Shown here in pieces: positions 17,302 to 26,897 of a DNA stretch of 37,141 nt. The notes under the pieces were generated by a model. It saw only the letters and a program-made list of their open reading frames with translations. It was not told the origin of the DNA and did no database searches. This DNA comes from Pseudomonadota bacterium (GTDB lineage: Bacteria; Pseudomonadota; Gammaproteobacteria; Steroidobacterales; Steroidobacteraceae): NCBI GenBank assembly GCA_021792755.1, contig JAJYUA010000033.1:1-37141 (forward strand), given 5' to 3'. A program made the position numbers and the translations under genes. Positions within the stretch are counted from its first letter, which is position 1; the number at the start of each line of letters is the position of its first letter.

Positions 17302-20300
17302 ATGAAGCTCAGGATTCTCGCGGGCGCGCTGTGCGCTGTGTGCTCCTTCGCGCTCGCCTCGCACCAGGCGCGTGCCCGCAGCGGCCCCGTCCAGGCGCTG
17401 ATCCGATTTCCGAGCATCCACGGCGACACCGTCGTGTTCGAAGCCGGCGGCTCGGTATGGAAGGTCGGCGTGCGCGGTGGGGAGGCCGTGCGTCTCACGG
17501 CGAGCTCCGGCTACGCCTCACATCCGCTGATTTCCCCCAATGGCCGGTGGGTCGCTTTCACCGGCTGGTATCGTGGCAACACCGACGTCTACGTCGTGTC
17601 GATCGACGGCGGACCGGTCAAGCAGCTCACTTGGCGCTCGATCAATCAGCCGACGAACGGCGGGATCGGAACGGTGACCGACAACATCGTCGCCGGCTGG
17701 ACCCCGAACAGCCGCGACGTCATCTTCCTGTCGCGCCGCGAAAGCTTCAATCCCCAGATCGAGCGCGCGTTCGAAGTACCGATCACGGGTGGCCTGCCCG
17801 TCGCGCTGCCCATGCCGTGGACCGGGCCGCTGTCGCTCAACCCCCGCGGCACCGTCGTCGCCTACGACAAGCTCTCCCGCGTCCTGCTGCTGCGCTCGTT
17901 CCGCCGCAAGCACTACTACGGCGGCATGGCCGAGGATATCTTTACCTACAATCTCGCCACCGGCGCCAGCCGCCGCTTGACCCACTGGAAGGGATCGGAC
18001 ATCTTCCCGATGTGGGTGGGTGACACGCTTTATTTCGCCTCCGACCGGGGCGCCGGCGGCGTGCTCAATATCTGGGCGAAGAATCTCGGCACGGGGGCGC
18101 TGCGCCAGGTGACGCACTTCCCGGTCTACGACGTCGATTGGCCGAGCGCCGGCAACACCGGCATCGCCATCTCCGACGGCGGCAGGCTCTACGTGTATTC
18201 CTTTGCGACACACAACGTGACGCAGGTGCCGGTCACGGTGCCGCTCACCGGCTCGCACACGCTGCCGTACGAGTACGCGGCAGCGAAGATGATCCGCGCA
18301 GTGGACGTCGCTCCGGACGGCAAGCTCGCGGTCTTCAGCGCGCGCGGCGCGCTGTTCACCGTGCCGGTCAAGTACGGCCATACCACCGACCTCAGCACTC
18401 GCGCCGCGAGCAACGACAAGGATCCGGCCTGGTCGCCGAACGGCAAGTGGATCGCGTACATCCGCGACGACGGCCGGGACAGTCAGGTCATGGTGCGCGC
18501 CGCCGACGGCAGCGGGGCCCCGCGGGCGTTGACGCCCGAAGGCGATCTCACCTACATGGGACGGCTGCTGTTCAGCCCGGACAGCCGGTGGTTGACCTAC
18601 AGCACCTCGCTGCAGCAATTGTGGCTGGTTGACGTCAAAACGGGCGTGCGCAAACTGGTGATCAGAGCGCCGCGCTCGGCCCCCGTTCACATATTCCAGG
18701 ATGTGGCGTTCTCGCCGGACAGCCGCTGGCTCGCCTTCTCCAAGCGCCTGGCGAACAATCTTCACGCGCTGTTCGTTTACGGCATCGACGACGGCGATCT
18801 GCATCAGATCAGCCGCGGCGATTTCGATGACGACAATCCGGTCTTCTCGCACGACGGCAAGTATCTGTTTTTCGTGTCCGCCCGCCTGGTCAACCCGGCG
18901 ATGTCGACATTCGGCTTCGGCGCCTCCAGCGTGGTCCCCGATGGCCTCTACGTGACCACGCTGCAGTCCACCACGCCCTCGCCGTTCGCGCCGCGCAGCC
19001 GGCAGCCGACGGCCTCGCACAGCCCCAAGGCGGGCAAGGGCAAGCCCAAGCACAACAAGGGCGGGAAGAAAGGCAAGTCGAAGGGCACCGGCAAACCGAG
19101 GCCGCCACGCGTCAAGATCGACTTTGCCGGGCTCATCGACCGCACCGTCCAGGTGCCGGTGCCCGCCGCGAACATCTCGAGCGTCGCCGAATTCAACGGC
19201 GTGGTGTACTACTCCACCGTACCCATCCCTACGATCGGCGGTACGATTCCGGGACAGGCGCCGCAATTGCGGGCCTACGACCTGAAAGAGCGCAAGGCAC
19301 TGACACTCGCGACAGGCATCGGCTCGAGCTTCGCGTTGTCGGCCGACGGCTCGACGCTCCTTTACAAGCAGCAAGGCAGGTGGACGCTGCGGCCCGCGAC
19401 ATTCGCCGCACAGGCCAAGACGAGGACGCTCGACACCTCGCACATGCAGATGCTGGTGGATCCGCGCGCCGAATGGAACGAGATCTTCAATGAAGCCTGG
19501 CGCAACGTGCGCGACTATTTCGTCAATCCGCAGCTGATCAAGGAGAAATGGGCGGCACTCGGCAAACGCTATCAGGCGCTGCTGCCGCTGGTACAGGACA
19601 GGGAGGATCTCAATTACGTCATCGGCAACATGATCGGCTCGCTGGGCGAGAGCCACATGTACATCATGGGCGGCGCCATGGGCTGGAAAACCCCGCCGCA
19701 GCCGACCGCGGGCCTGGGCGTGGAATTCGCGCTGAACGGCGCGGCGCGACGCTACTACCTGAAGCGCATCTTTCACGGCAACAATACCGTTCCGGGCTAT
19801 TACGCACCGCTCGCGCAGCCGGGCCTGAAGGTCAAGACCGGCGACTACGTTCTCGCGATCAACGGCAAGCCGCTCAAGGCCCCGACCAACCCCTATTCGC
19901 TCCTGCAGGGCACGCTGGGGCAGACCATAGCGCTGCGAATCGCCGCCACGCCGACCGGCAAGCCGTGGACCATACTGGTCAGGCCCGTCGTCAACAGCGG
20001 CAAGCTCCACCTGCTGCATTGGATCAACGGCAATCGGCGCGAGGTCGACAAGCTCTCCGGCGGCAAGATCGGCTATGTGTATCTGAACGACATGGAAGCG
20101 ACCGGCCTGCACGAATTCGTGCGCCAATTCTACGGCCAGATCACCAAGCCCGGGCTGATCATCGACGACCGCTGGAACCTCGGCGGCTTCATCGACACGA
20201 TCCTCTTCGACCGCCTCACCAAGAAGATGGTGGCCGGGTGGGTGAGGCGTGACGGCGTGCCGCAGCAGAGCCCGAGCGACGCCTATATCGGTCACCTCGC

Positions 20301-20718
20301 GGCGTTGATCAATCACGGCTCGGCCTCCGACGGAGACATCTTCGCCTACCGCTTCCAGAAGTATCATCTCGGTCCCACCATCGGCTCGCGCACCTGGGGC
20401 GGGGTTCGCGGCTATGACAACGTGTTCACGCTTCTCGATGGCGGAACGCAGGTCGTCTCTGAGGTCGCGATGTACGGAACGGACTCGAAGTGGGTCGTCG
20501 AGAACATCGGTGTCGTGCCCTCGATTCCGGTGCACGTGAACCCGGGACTGCTGGCCCGGCACCATGTCGATACGCAGATCGAGACCGCGGTGCGCGTGCT
20601 GCTGAAGCAGATCGCGCGCCATCCCGTGGCCGTGCCCCCGCCACCGCCGTGGATGCCGGCGTTCCCGAAGCAGCCGACCTATCCGCCCTGTCCGGTGAGC
20701 CACGGCACCTGCCAGTAG
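17302..20718 (+). CDS. Secreted tricorn protease homologue (S41 family)
   Basis: 1138 residues. A signal peptide (1-26, ending ARA) sends it to the periplasm or outside. Two WD40/PD40-type beta-propellers fill about 30-660 (repeats such as HPLISPNGRWVAFTG, PAWSPNGKWIAYI and VAFSPDSRWLAFS). Then come the C1 helical domain (about 725-790), PDZ (800-905) and S41 core (930-1085). Compared with archaeal tricorn, Ser784-His785 match the Ser/His pair, Ser1009 in GSASDGD the nucleophile, Asp1010 the specificity residue and Glu1067 in ENIGVVP the last tetrad member, so it should be active. A Lys/Gly-rich insert (about 575-605) is unusual. Tricorn enzymes trim oligopeptides. It diverges from the sigma/FecR/receptor/ggt set, fitting peptide breakdown. 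Confidence 0.93.
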   Translation: MKLRILAGALCAVCSFALASHQARARSGPVQALIRFPSIHGDTVVFEAGGSVWKVGVRGGEAVRLTASSGYASHPLISPNGRWVAFTGWYRGNTDVYVVSIDGGPVKQLTWRSINQPTNGGIGTVTDNIVAGWTPNSRDVIFLSRRESFNPQIERAFEVPITGGLPVALPMPWTGPLSLNPRGTVVAYDKLSRVLLLRSFRRKHYYGGMAEDIFTYNLATGASRRLTHWKGSDIFPMWVGDTLYFASDRGAGGVLNIWAKNLGTGALRQVTHFPVYDVDWPSAGNTGIAISDGGRLYVYSFATHNVTQVPVTVPLTGSHTLPYEYAAAKMIRAVDVAPDGKLAVFSARGALFTVPVKYGHTTDLSTRAASNDKDPAWSPNGKWIAYIRDDGRDSQVMVRAADGSGAPRALTPEGDLTYMGRLLFSPDSRWLTYSTSLQQLWLVDVKTGVRKLVIRAPRSAPVHIFQDVAFSPDSRWLAFSKRLANNLHALFVYGIDDGDLHQISRGDFDDDNPVFSHDGKYLFFVSARLVNPAMSTFGFGASSVVPDGLYVTTLQSTTPSPFAPRSRQPTASHSPKAGKGKPKHNKGGKKGKSKGTGKPRPPRVKIDFAGLIDRTVQVPVPAANISSVAEFNGVVYYSTVPIPTIGGTIPGQAPQLRAYDLKERKALTLATGIGSSFALSADGSTLLYKQQGRWTLRPATFAAQAKTRTLDTSHMQMLVDPRAEWNEIFNEAWRNVRDYFVNPQLIKEKWAALGKRYQALLPLVQDREDLNYVIGNMIGSLGESHMYIMGGAMGWKTPPQPTAGLGVEFALNGAARRYYLKRIFHGNNTVPGYYAPLAQPGLKVKTGDYVLAINGKPLKAPTNPYSLLQGTLGQTIALRIAATPTGKPWTILVRPVVNSGKLHLLHWINGNRREVDKLSGGKIGYVYLNDMEATGLHEFVRQFYGQITKPGLIIDDRWNLGGFIDTILFDRLTKKMVAGWVRRDGVPQQSPSDAYIGHLAALINHGSASDGDIFAYRFQKYHLGPTIGSRTWGGVRGYDNVFTLLDGGTQVVSEVAMYGTDSKWVVENIGVVPSIPVHVNPGLLARHHVDTQIETAVRVLLKQIARHPVAVPPPPPWMPAFPKQPTYPPCPVSHGTCQ

Positions 20719-20865
20719 GCCGCCGGGAGCAAGACGGTCCGCGCTGCGAACCGGCCGGCGGCCGCGGCTCGCGGCGCGACCGATGGGACCCGCTGCCGGC
20801 AGCGCTCGGGCGGGCGGCCGGGCTGTCGTTTTCCCGCGCTCTCGGGGTGTGAAAGAATACCCGTC

Positions 20866-21468
20866 ATGGAGAAGGTATTCATTTCCGCCGGCGAGCTGCT
20901 GCGGGACTCACTCGAGCTTGCCCGGCGTGTCGTTGTGAGCGGCATGCGCCCGAGTTTCCTCGTGGCCATGTGGCGCGGCGGCGCACCGATCGGCATCACG
21001 GTGCAGGAAGTGCTCGAGTACCACTCCATTCACGCCGACCACATCGCGATCCGCACCTCCTCCTACGAGGGCATCGACCGGCAGCACCGGACCGTGAGGG
21101 TGCATGCCACCGACTACCTGGTGTCGCGTCTCTCGGCCGAGGACGAGCTGCTGATCGTCGATGACGTGTTTGACTCCGGCCGCAGCCTCGAGGCGGTCAT
21201 CGAGGAGCTGAGGCGGCGCTGCCGGCGCAATCTGCCGCAGAAGATCCGCATCGCCACCGTGTACTACAAGCCCGGGCGGCGGCGCAGCGTCCTCGTGCCC
21301 GACGTCTTCGTGCACCAGACTTCCGACTGGCTGGTCTTTCCGCACGAGATCCAGGGACTGACGCGCGAGGAGATCCTGACACACAAACCCGTCGGAACGA
21401 ACTTCCTCGATCCTCTTCCTCCCGAGGCGCCCGCCGCGCCCGGGACAGCGGGCGCGCGCAGCAAATGA
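20866..21468 (+). CDS. Phosphoribosyltransferase, purine-salvage type
   Basis: 200 residues, type I phosphoribosyltransferase fold. The PRPP-binding motif LLIVDDVFDSGRSLEAV lies at about 92-108, and a preceding hood region has FLVAMWRGGAPIGI. HPRT/XGPRT-like proteins transfer phosphoribose from PRPP to purine bases such as hypoxanthine or guanine; the TSDWLVFPHEIQ stretch near residue 150 is typical of this branch. The last ~20 residues are a Pro/Ala-rich tail. It stands alone on the plus strand, 147 bp after the protease. The exact base is not decidable by eye. Confidence 0.82.
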   Translation: MEKVFISAGELLRDSLELARRVVVSGMRPSFLVAMWRGGAPIGITVQEVLEYHSIHADHIAIRTSSYEGIDRQHRTVRVHATDYLVSRLSAEDELLIVDDVFDSGRSLEAVIEELRRRCRRNLPQKIRIATVYYKPGRRRSVLVPDVFVHQTSDWLVFPHEIQGLTREEILTHKPVGTNFLDPLPPEAPAAPGTAGARSK

Positions 21469-21980
21469 AGCGGTGAGCGCGCACCAGGGGCGCAAGAGGC
21501 GGATCGGCGCGCTTGCGCCCCGCACCCATGGGCAGCCCTCCCCACCCGCCCTTGCCGAAGTGCCCCCGATCGGTCGCGAGCAGACCGGCCGCCATCGGCC
21601 CGGCACTCGGGCGCGGCGCACGTTCCGCCGTGGCGCGCCCGGGCGCAAGGCGGCAGGGTCGGTCTGCGCCCCTCGGGCCGGCGGTGCGCGGACAATGGCA
21701 TAATTGTGCGATACGGGTCACGATAGGCCTGCGCCCGGTGTCGGGGCGGGTGCGGGGGCCCGCGCTGGCGAGTGGTAAACATGATACCGGGCGCACAATC
21801 CTGGGGTACGCGACGTGGCAGTCTTTCGTGGTGAATGATCTGTCGGTGCTGCCGTGACGTAAATGCCGATGACCGCGAACTTTTCCGGTACCGCCGCTGC
21901 GTGCGCCGAGCCGATGTCCCGTGGGCGGATACGCGGCGGCGAGGCCGACCACCGCCGGGCCCCGCCCGAAAAGAATCGTC
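21469..21980 (+). other. 512-bp gap before the hemerythrin/globin sensor gene
   Basis: Short open frames here have no family features. A CATAAT (21699-21704) within the inverted repeat ACAAT-N6-ATTGT (21692-21707) could be a -10 region for the downstream gene, but no -35 matches. No terminator hairpin with a T run is seen after the phosphoribosyltransferase. Confidence 0.4.
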
Positions 21981-24900
21981 ATGCCTGATTCGGTGCGACC
22001 GCTGCTGTGGACCGAGGCCATGGCGACGGGCATCGCCATGGTCGATGAGCAGCACCAGCGCCTGCTTGAGATCTTCAATCGCCTGGCGCTCGCCCAGGCA
22101 GAGGATGCCGCGCGCGAGACCGTGCTCGCGAGCCTCGATGAACTGCTCGACTACACCCACTACCACTTCCGCGAGGAGGAGCTGCTCATCTGCCATTCGC
22201 GGCTCGACTCCCGGCACCGGGCGATGCATCTGCAGGCCCATGAGAGCTTCTGCGAATTCCTGCGACAAGCTCGGGCATTCACCGCGGAGCAAGCGCCGGA
22301 GATATCCGTCGAGCTGTTGGCGTTTCTCGCGCAATGGCTGCTGCACCACATCATGGAGGTCGACAGGCAGATGGCGCGCAACGTGCATTCGCTGCGCACC
22401 GGCGAGGCGCCGGGCGATGCCGCGCCCGACCCCGGGCGTGACACCAGGGACGACGTCGCACAAACCATAAGCCAGCTCACCGATCACCTGGGAAAGCGGA
22501 CGTTCGCCCTGCTCGGGCAGCGCCAGCAGCTCATGAACCTGCAGGCCCTGTACCGGGCGCTGCTGCATTGCGCCGACGTGCTGATTCATAGCCGCGAAGA
22601 ACAGGAAATGCTCGACAGCCTCTGCACCAAGCTGGTGCGCGGCACCATGTTCAACACCGCGTGGATCGTCAAGCCCGGACAAACGAACGTATGCGACGTG
22701 CTGGCGCTTGCCGGCGAGGGCGCGGACCAGGCGCGCATTGCATCGCCGGAATTGACGGCTCAGGAAAGCGCATCCGTCATCGTCAAGGCGTGGAACAGGC
22801 AACAGGCGGTCGTCTGCAACGATACCCTGACCGATCCGGCGTTGCGGCCGTGGCACGCAGACTTCGCCGGGCATCGCTGGCGCAGTATGCTCGCCATTCC
22901 CGTCATGCGGGCTGGCCAGACGTGGGCGGTCCTGGCACTGGCCTCGCCGCTGCGCGGCTGCTTCGATGACCCCACGGTCGAGGTGTGCTCACGGATCGTG
23001 GCTCTGCTCGGGCATGGAATCGATGAGCTCGATGCCAAGAGCCGCGTCCAGGCGCGGCAGCTGCAGGAAGCGCAGATAGCGCGCACCGACATGCTCACCG
23101 GACTGCCGAACCGGCTGGCACTCAAGGAGTACCTGCCGCAAGCGATCGCCCGGGCCCGCCGCCGCGGCACCTCACTGGCGGTGGGCGTGATCGATCTAGA
23201 CGATTTCAAGCCCGTCAATGACCAGCTGGGGCACGAAGCCGGAGACAAGCTGCTGCAGTGCATTTCGCGCGGCCTGCTCGAGTGGATGAGAGTCTCCGAC
23301 TTCATTGCTCGCCTGGGGGGAGATGAGTTCGTGGTGGTCCTGGAGGACCTCGAGCCGACCCAGGCCGCGCCCCAGCTCGGGGCAGCACTGCAGCATCTGC
23401 ACAGGGCGGTGGAGGGAACCTTCCAGTTGAGCGTTGGAAAAACCGTGTCCATCGACATGACCATGGGCGTGGCCCTGTATCCGGCGGACGGACACGAGCC
23501 GGAGCTGCTGCTTCGCCAGGCCGACGCGGCGATGTACCAGGCCAAGCAGACCAAGAGGGAACGAGCGCAGTGGTGGCGGCTCGGCGCGGCCGCCGCGCCC
23601 GAGCAGCTCGCGGAAATATCGTTCGACGCCTTCGGTCCGGAGGCGCGGGACTCCATGAGGCGGCTGGCGCCGCATCTGCAGGCGGTGTCGGACAAGTTCT
23701 CGGCGGCGTTCTATCGGGAATTGCGCTCGCACCCCGAGACCTCCTCGGTCCTCGCCTGCCTCACCGCGGCGGAGTTTCAGGCGCTCACGCGCAACCAGGC
23801 CGGCCATCTGCGCTTTCTGCTCGATGCTCCAACCACGGAGGAGACGCTCGCGCGGACCGCTGAGCGGGTGGGCACGGTCCACGCCCTCGTCGGCGTCTCG
23901 GGTGCATGGATGACCAGGGCCACGGGAATGTATCGCGACTTGTTGCGCGCCCATCTCGACGCGGCGCTGCTCACCGCACGCACACGCTACCGCACTTTGC
24001 GCGCCGCCGACACCAGGCTGCAATTGGACATCGAGATTCAGCTGCAAGCCATGCAATCGGTTCTCGACCGGTACCAGATGCTGCTTGCGCGCCCGATGGG
24101 CAGCGGGACCTCGCCGGCGGATTGGACTCAGACCGAGCTGGCCGCGCTGGCGGCACTCCCGGGCATGCGCTTCGCTGTGCTGATCCGTCCGGACGTGCAA
24201 AACCGCCTGATCATCGAGCGGGCGGCCGGTGAAGGCTCGGATGCGTTCATCGAGGCGCATCGCGCGCGCGATCTTTACCCGGCGCTCGACCCCAGGGACG
24301 TGCGCGGCCGCGGCCTGGCGGCGCGCACCTGGATGACCGACTCGCAGCAGGAGACGGCCGCCTTCTGGCTCGACGGTCGCTCGCAGCCCTGGCAGGCGTT
24401 GATGCAGGAGTTCGGCATACGCAGCGCGGTGACGTTGCCCGTCCATCGGCACAATGCCATCCATGCCGTGCTGATGCTCTTTGGCGAGTACCCGCACCAG
24501 TTCGCCTGCGGCTGGATGCGCACCTGGCGCCTGTCGCTGCAGAACCGCTGGAATCTGATGACGGTGATGTCGCACGGCAGCTGGCATGCGATCGACTCCG
24601 GCCAGGCTGCGCAGATCCGCTCGCTCCTCTACGGCGGCGGCGTCGAGATGTTCGTGCAGCCGGTCGTCAACCTCGCGGATGGCGCGCTGGTGAAGGTCGA
24701 GGCGCTGGCGCGGCTGCGCACGCCCGAGGGCGCCATCCTGACTCCGCCGAAGTTCCTGCCGGCTCTCGGAGAAACCGACCTCGACTCGCTCTTCCGCCAG
24801 TGCCTGGCGCAGGGGCTGGATCATTTGCGCCGCTGGCGCGACGGGAAGCTCGACATCCGGCTGTCGATCAATCTCGCCCCGAGCTCTCTGGTGCACCCGG

Positions 24901-25619
24901 ACTGCGCGCGCTGGATCGAAGAGGCGCTGCGCGAGGCGCAGATAGCCCCGCAGCACCTGACCCTGGAGCTGCTGGAGAGCCAGGCGTTGGAGGCGGGCAA
25001 GGTCGATGAGGCCATCACCCGTGTGGCTTCGATGGGCGTGAAAATCGCCCTGGATGACCTCGGAGCGGGATTCAGCAACCTCAAGCGCCTCGCGGAGCTT
25101 CCCTTCGATGTGATCAAGATAGACCAGAACATCATCAAGGATCTCGCCTGCGATCCGATCAAGGCGCTGTGCCTCATCCGGACCGTCGTGCAGATCGGCC
25201 ATGATCTGGAGCGCGAAGTGGTGGCCGAGGGCTTGGAGAATGACGGGGTCATCGAGGCGGCAAGACAGCTGGGCTGCCGTTACGGACAGGGCTACGGGCT
25301 GGCGCAGCCGATGCCGGCGGCGGCTCTCGCGGACTGGGTCGAGGCGCGACCGTTTCGCGACAGCCGCAGAAACGGCCTGCGCAGCTGGATCGGGGCTCTC
25401 GCCTACAAGTGGATGGTGATGCACGATGCGCTCAGCCTGCGTCTTCCGGGCGAGCTGCAATCCTGTCCGCTCACCGAGTTCTTCACGGCGCAGGCGATAC
25501 ACGATCCGCAGATACTGCAGTGGCATCGGCAGATCCATGAAGATCCGGCCGAATCGGCGCGCCTGCAGGCCATGCGGCACATGCTGCACTGGATGACGCT
25601 CAAGGCGCGGGAAACGTGA
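21981..25619 (+). CDS. Hemerythrin-GAF-GGDEF-globin-GAF-EAL oxygen/c-di-GMP sensor
   Basis: 1212 residues, no membrane segments. Bacteriohemerythrin (10-135) with ligand positions in HQRL, YHFREEE, HRAMH, HESF and HHIMEVD; GAF (190-345); GGDEF (365-525), with GGDEF at 446-450 and an intact RxxD inhibitory site at 437-440; globin-coupled-sensor-type globin (545-705), with proximal His634 in VGTVHALVG and distal Tyr578; a probable second GAF (715-850); EAL (880-1125) with all main residues kept (EAL 907-909, Asn964, Glu996, Asp1025/1026, Lys1046, Glu1083, Gln1103); and an unknown helical tail (1130-1212). It can be expected to make and break c-di-GMP under two different O2-binding cofactors, di-iron and heme. 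The ATG at 21981 begins the conserved part. It has no obvious operon partners. Confidence 0.9.
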   Translation: MPDSVRPLLWTEAMATGIAMVDEQHQRLLEIFNRLALAQAEDAARETVLASLDELLDYTHYHFREEELLICHSRLDSRHRAMHLQAHESFCEFLRQARAFTAEQAPEISVELLAFLAQWLLHHIMEVDRQMARNVHSLRTGEAPGDAAPDPGRDTRDDVAQTISQLTDHLGKRTFALLGQRQQLMNLQALYRALLHCADVLIHSREEQEMLDSLCTKLVRGTMFNTAWIVKPGQTNVCDVLALAGEGADQARIASPELTAQESASVIVKAWNRQQAVVCNDTLTDPALRPWHADFAGHRWRSMLAIPVMRAGQTWAVLALASPLRGCFDDPTVEVCSRIVALLGHGIDELDAKSRVQARQLQEAQIARTDMLTGLPNRLALKEYLPQAIARARRRGTSLAVGVIDLDDFKPVNDQLGHEAGDKLLQCISRGLLEWMRVSDFIARLGGDEFVVVLEDLEPTQAAPQLGAALQHLHRAVEGTFQLSVGKTVSIDMTMGVALYPADGHEPELLLRQADAAMYQAKQTKRERAQWWRLGAAAAPEQLAEISFDAFGPEARDSMRRLAPHLQAVSDKFSAAFYRELRSHPETSSVLACLTAAEFQALTRNQAGHLRFLLDAPTTEETLARTAERVGTVHALVGVSGAWMTRATGMYRDLLRAHLDAALLTARTRYRTLRAADTRLQLDIEIQLQAMQSVLDRYQMLLARPMGSGTSPADWTQTELAALAALPGMRFAVLIRPDVQNRLIIERAAGEGSDAFIEAHRARDLYPALDPRDVRGRGLAARTWMTDSQQETAAFWLDGRSQPWQALMQEFGIRSAVTLPVHRHNAIHAVLMLFGEYPHQFACGWMRTWRLSLQNRWNLMTVMSHGSWHAIDSGQAAQIRSLLYGGGVEMFVQPVVNLADGALVKVEALARLRTPEGAILTPPKFLPALGETDLDSLFRQCLAQGLDHLRRWRDGKLDIRLSINLAPSSLVHPDCARWIEEALREAQIAPQHLTLELLESQALEAGKVDEAITRVASMGVKIALDDLGAGFSNLKRLAELPFDVIKIDQNIIKDLACDPIKALCLIRTVVQIGHDLEREVVAEGLENDGVIEAARQLGCRYGQGYGLAQPMPAAALADWVEARPFRDSRRNGLRSWIGALAYKWMVMHDALSLRLPGELQSCPLTEFFTAQAIHDPQILQWHRQIHEDPAESARLQAMRHMLHWMTLKARET

Positions 25620-26070
25620 ACGGTCGAGGCGCGGCTCGATCGGTCGCTCGACGGCCTGCCGTCCGAATCCAGCGCCACGACGACAATGGCGCCCCGGCCG
25701 GCGCAGCAACTCGCGCGCCCGTACCGGCACCACGACGGTCATCTGAGTTCTCCTGAGCTGCGACCTGAGCGAGTTCGGCTGCCGAGACCCTCATCGTCGC
25801 CTACCCATTCGGCCGGCCGCTTCGCCGGCCGCTGCGAAGTCCGCGCCGGACAGCCGAGCAGACCTCGAGCGCAGCGGTCCGTGCGGGAGCGTGCAGAGGC
25901 GCCACGCACGCAGCGCGTGGACAGCGGACGCATGCATCGGGTGCTGCGAAGCTTCGGCGCCATCACAACCAGAGCTCGCCGTCGGTCCCGAACACGCAGG
26001 CCGGCCGTCCCGTAGCGTCCGGCGTAACGAGCGCGCATACTTATTCAATCTCGAACAGGGACAACGGATC
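25620..26070 (+). other. 451-bp gap with no supported gene
   Basis: Several overlapping frames are open on both strands, as is common in GC-rich DNA, but their translations are Arg/Ser/Ala-rich without family features. AGGGA at 26057-26061 is the ribosome binding site of the next gene. No promoter stands out. Confidence 0.45.
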
Positions 26071-26529
26071 ATGAAGAAATACGCTGCCGGCGTTTGGATC
26101 GATCATCGCAAAGCTCTGATGGTGTTTGTCACCCCCGCCGGCGAACGCTCGGCGCACATCGTCTCAAAGGTAGAAAGACAGCTGCGGCGCGCGGGGGACT
26201 CGCCGATGAAGGGACGCTATGCGGCGGATCAGGTGCCGGCGGACGATAGTCGGCAGAAGGCGCTCACGGGAGAGCTCAACATCTACTACGATGCGGTTGT
26301 CGCGGCGCTTCGCAATGCCGCGTCGGTGGTCATTTTCGGTCCGGGCGAGGCCAAGGGCGAGCTGAAGAAACGACTCGTCAAGAACAAGCTCGGAGAGCGA
26401 GTATGCGCCATCGAGGTCGCCGACAAGATGTCCGATAGACAGCTTGCCGCGAAGGTTCGCGAGTATTTCTCGACCTCGCGAGCGCACAAGGGTAAGCGAC
26501 ACGTTGCACGCCCCCGCAACGGCACCTGA
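26071..26529 (+). CDS. Bacterial eRF1-like (baeRF) 'translational machinery' protein
   Basis: 152 residues. The opening YAAGVWIDHRKALMVFVT and the later pattern YYDAVVAALRNAASVVIFGPGEAKGELKKRLV match small bacterial proteins related to the archaeo-eukaryotic release factor fold, annotated as translational machinery proteins. Members are poorly characterised and often sit with stress and ribosome-hibernation genes. There is no GGQ peptide-release motif, so peptide release is not expected. The C-terminus is basic (SRAHKGKRHVARPRNGT), fitting RNA or ribosome binding. The start follows an AGGGA by nine bases. Recognition is by motif, so the family is likely but the function is open. Confidence 0.65.
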   Translation: MKKYAAGVWIDHRKALMVFVTPAGERSAHIVSKVERQLRRAGDSPMKGRYAADQVPADDSRQKALTGELNIYYDAVVAALRNAASVVIFGPGEAKGELKKRLVKNKLGERVCAIEVADKMSDRQLAAKVREYFSTSRAHKGKRHVARPRNGT

Positions 26530-26609
26530 ACTGCCGCCGGCCGGCCTCGGCAGGCTCGGCCCGGCCACCGGACGGCCTTGCTTCTCGCCTCGACAAGGGT
26601 CCGAGACCG

Positions 26610-26897
26610 TCAGTGCCACCCTGCTCTGCTCTTCGGCGCGTGGCGGAACTGCCGCAGCAGCTCGACACCGACCAAGGACACAATCGCGCCGAGTGAGGCG
26701 AGCGAGGCGCTGACGGTGAGATTCAGTTGCGCGGATTCCCCGACGATCCGGACGACGAGCCATTCACTGACCAGTGCGCCGATGGTGCCGATGAGGATAT
26801 TGCTCGCGAGCGGCAGACGCCCAACGCGGCTGCAGGCCCTCGGGCCCAGCTTCCACCCGATGTATCCGCCCAATACGGCGAACAAGAGGAGGGTCAT
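26610..26897 (-). CDS. GlsB/YeaQ/YmgE-family small membrane protein
   Basis: 95 residues with about three hydrophobic helices (1-18, 30-52, 62-82), including ASNILIGTIGALVSEWLVVRIVG, which matches the Gly-rich repeat of the GlsB/YeaQ ('transglycosylase-associated') family of inner-membrane stress proteins. The ATG at 26897 is preceded by GAGGAG. Members are commonly induced in stationary phase or envelope stress; biochemical function is unknown. It is transcribed towards the eRF1-like gene and diverges from zwf. Confidence 0.72.
   Translation of the reverse strand: MTLLLFAVLGGYIGWKLGPRACSRVGRLPLASNILIGTIGALVSEWLVVRIVGESAQLNLTVSASLASLGAIVSLVGVELLRQFRHAPKSRAGWH

Noticed and set aside
17518-20703. 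A 1061-codon minus-strand open frame opposite the tricorn gene
   Set aside because: Same reason: mirror of a well-supported gene, no family features, biased composition.
23196-25742. An 848-codon minus-strand frame opposite the hemerythrin/globin sensor
   Set aside because: Antisense shadow; composition is Arg/His/Leu-rich and it spans the gene end without its own ribosome binding site.
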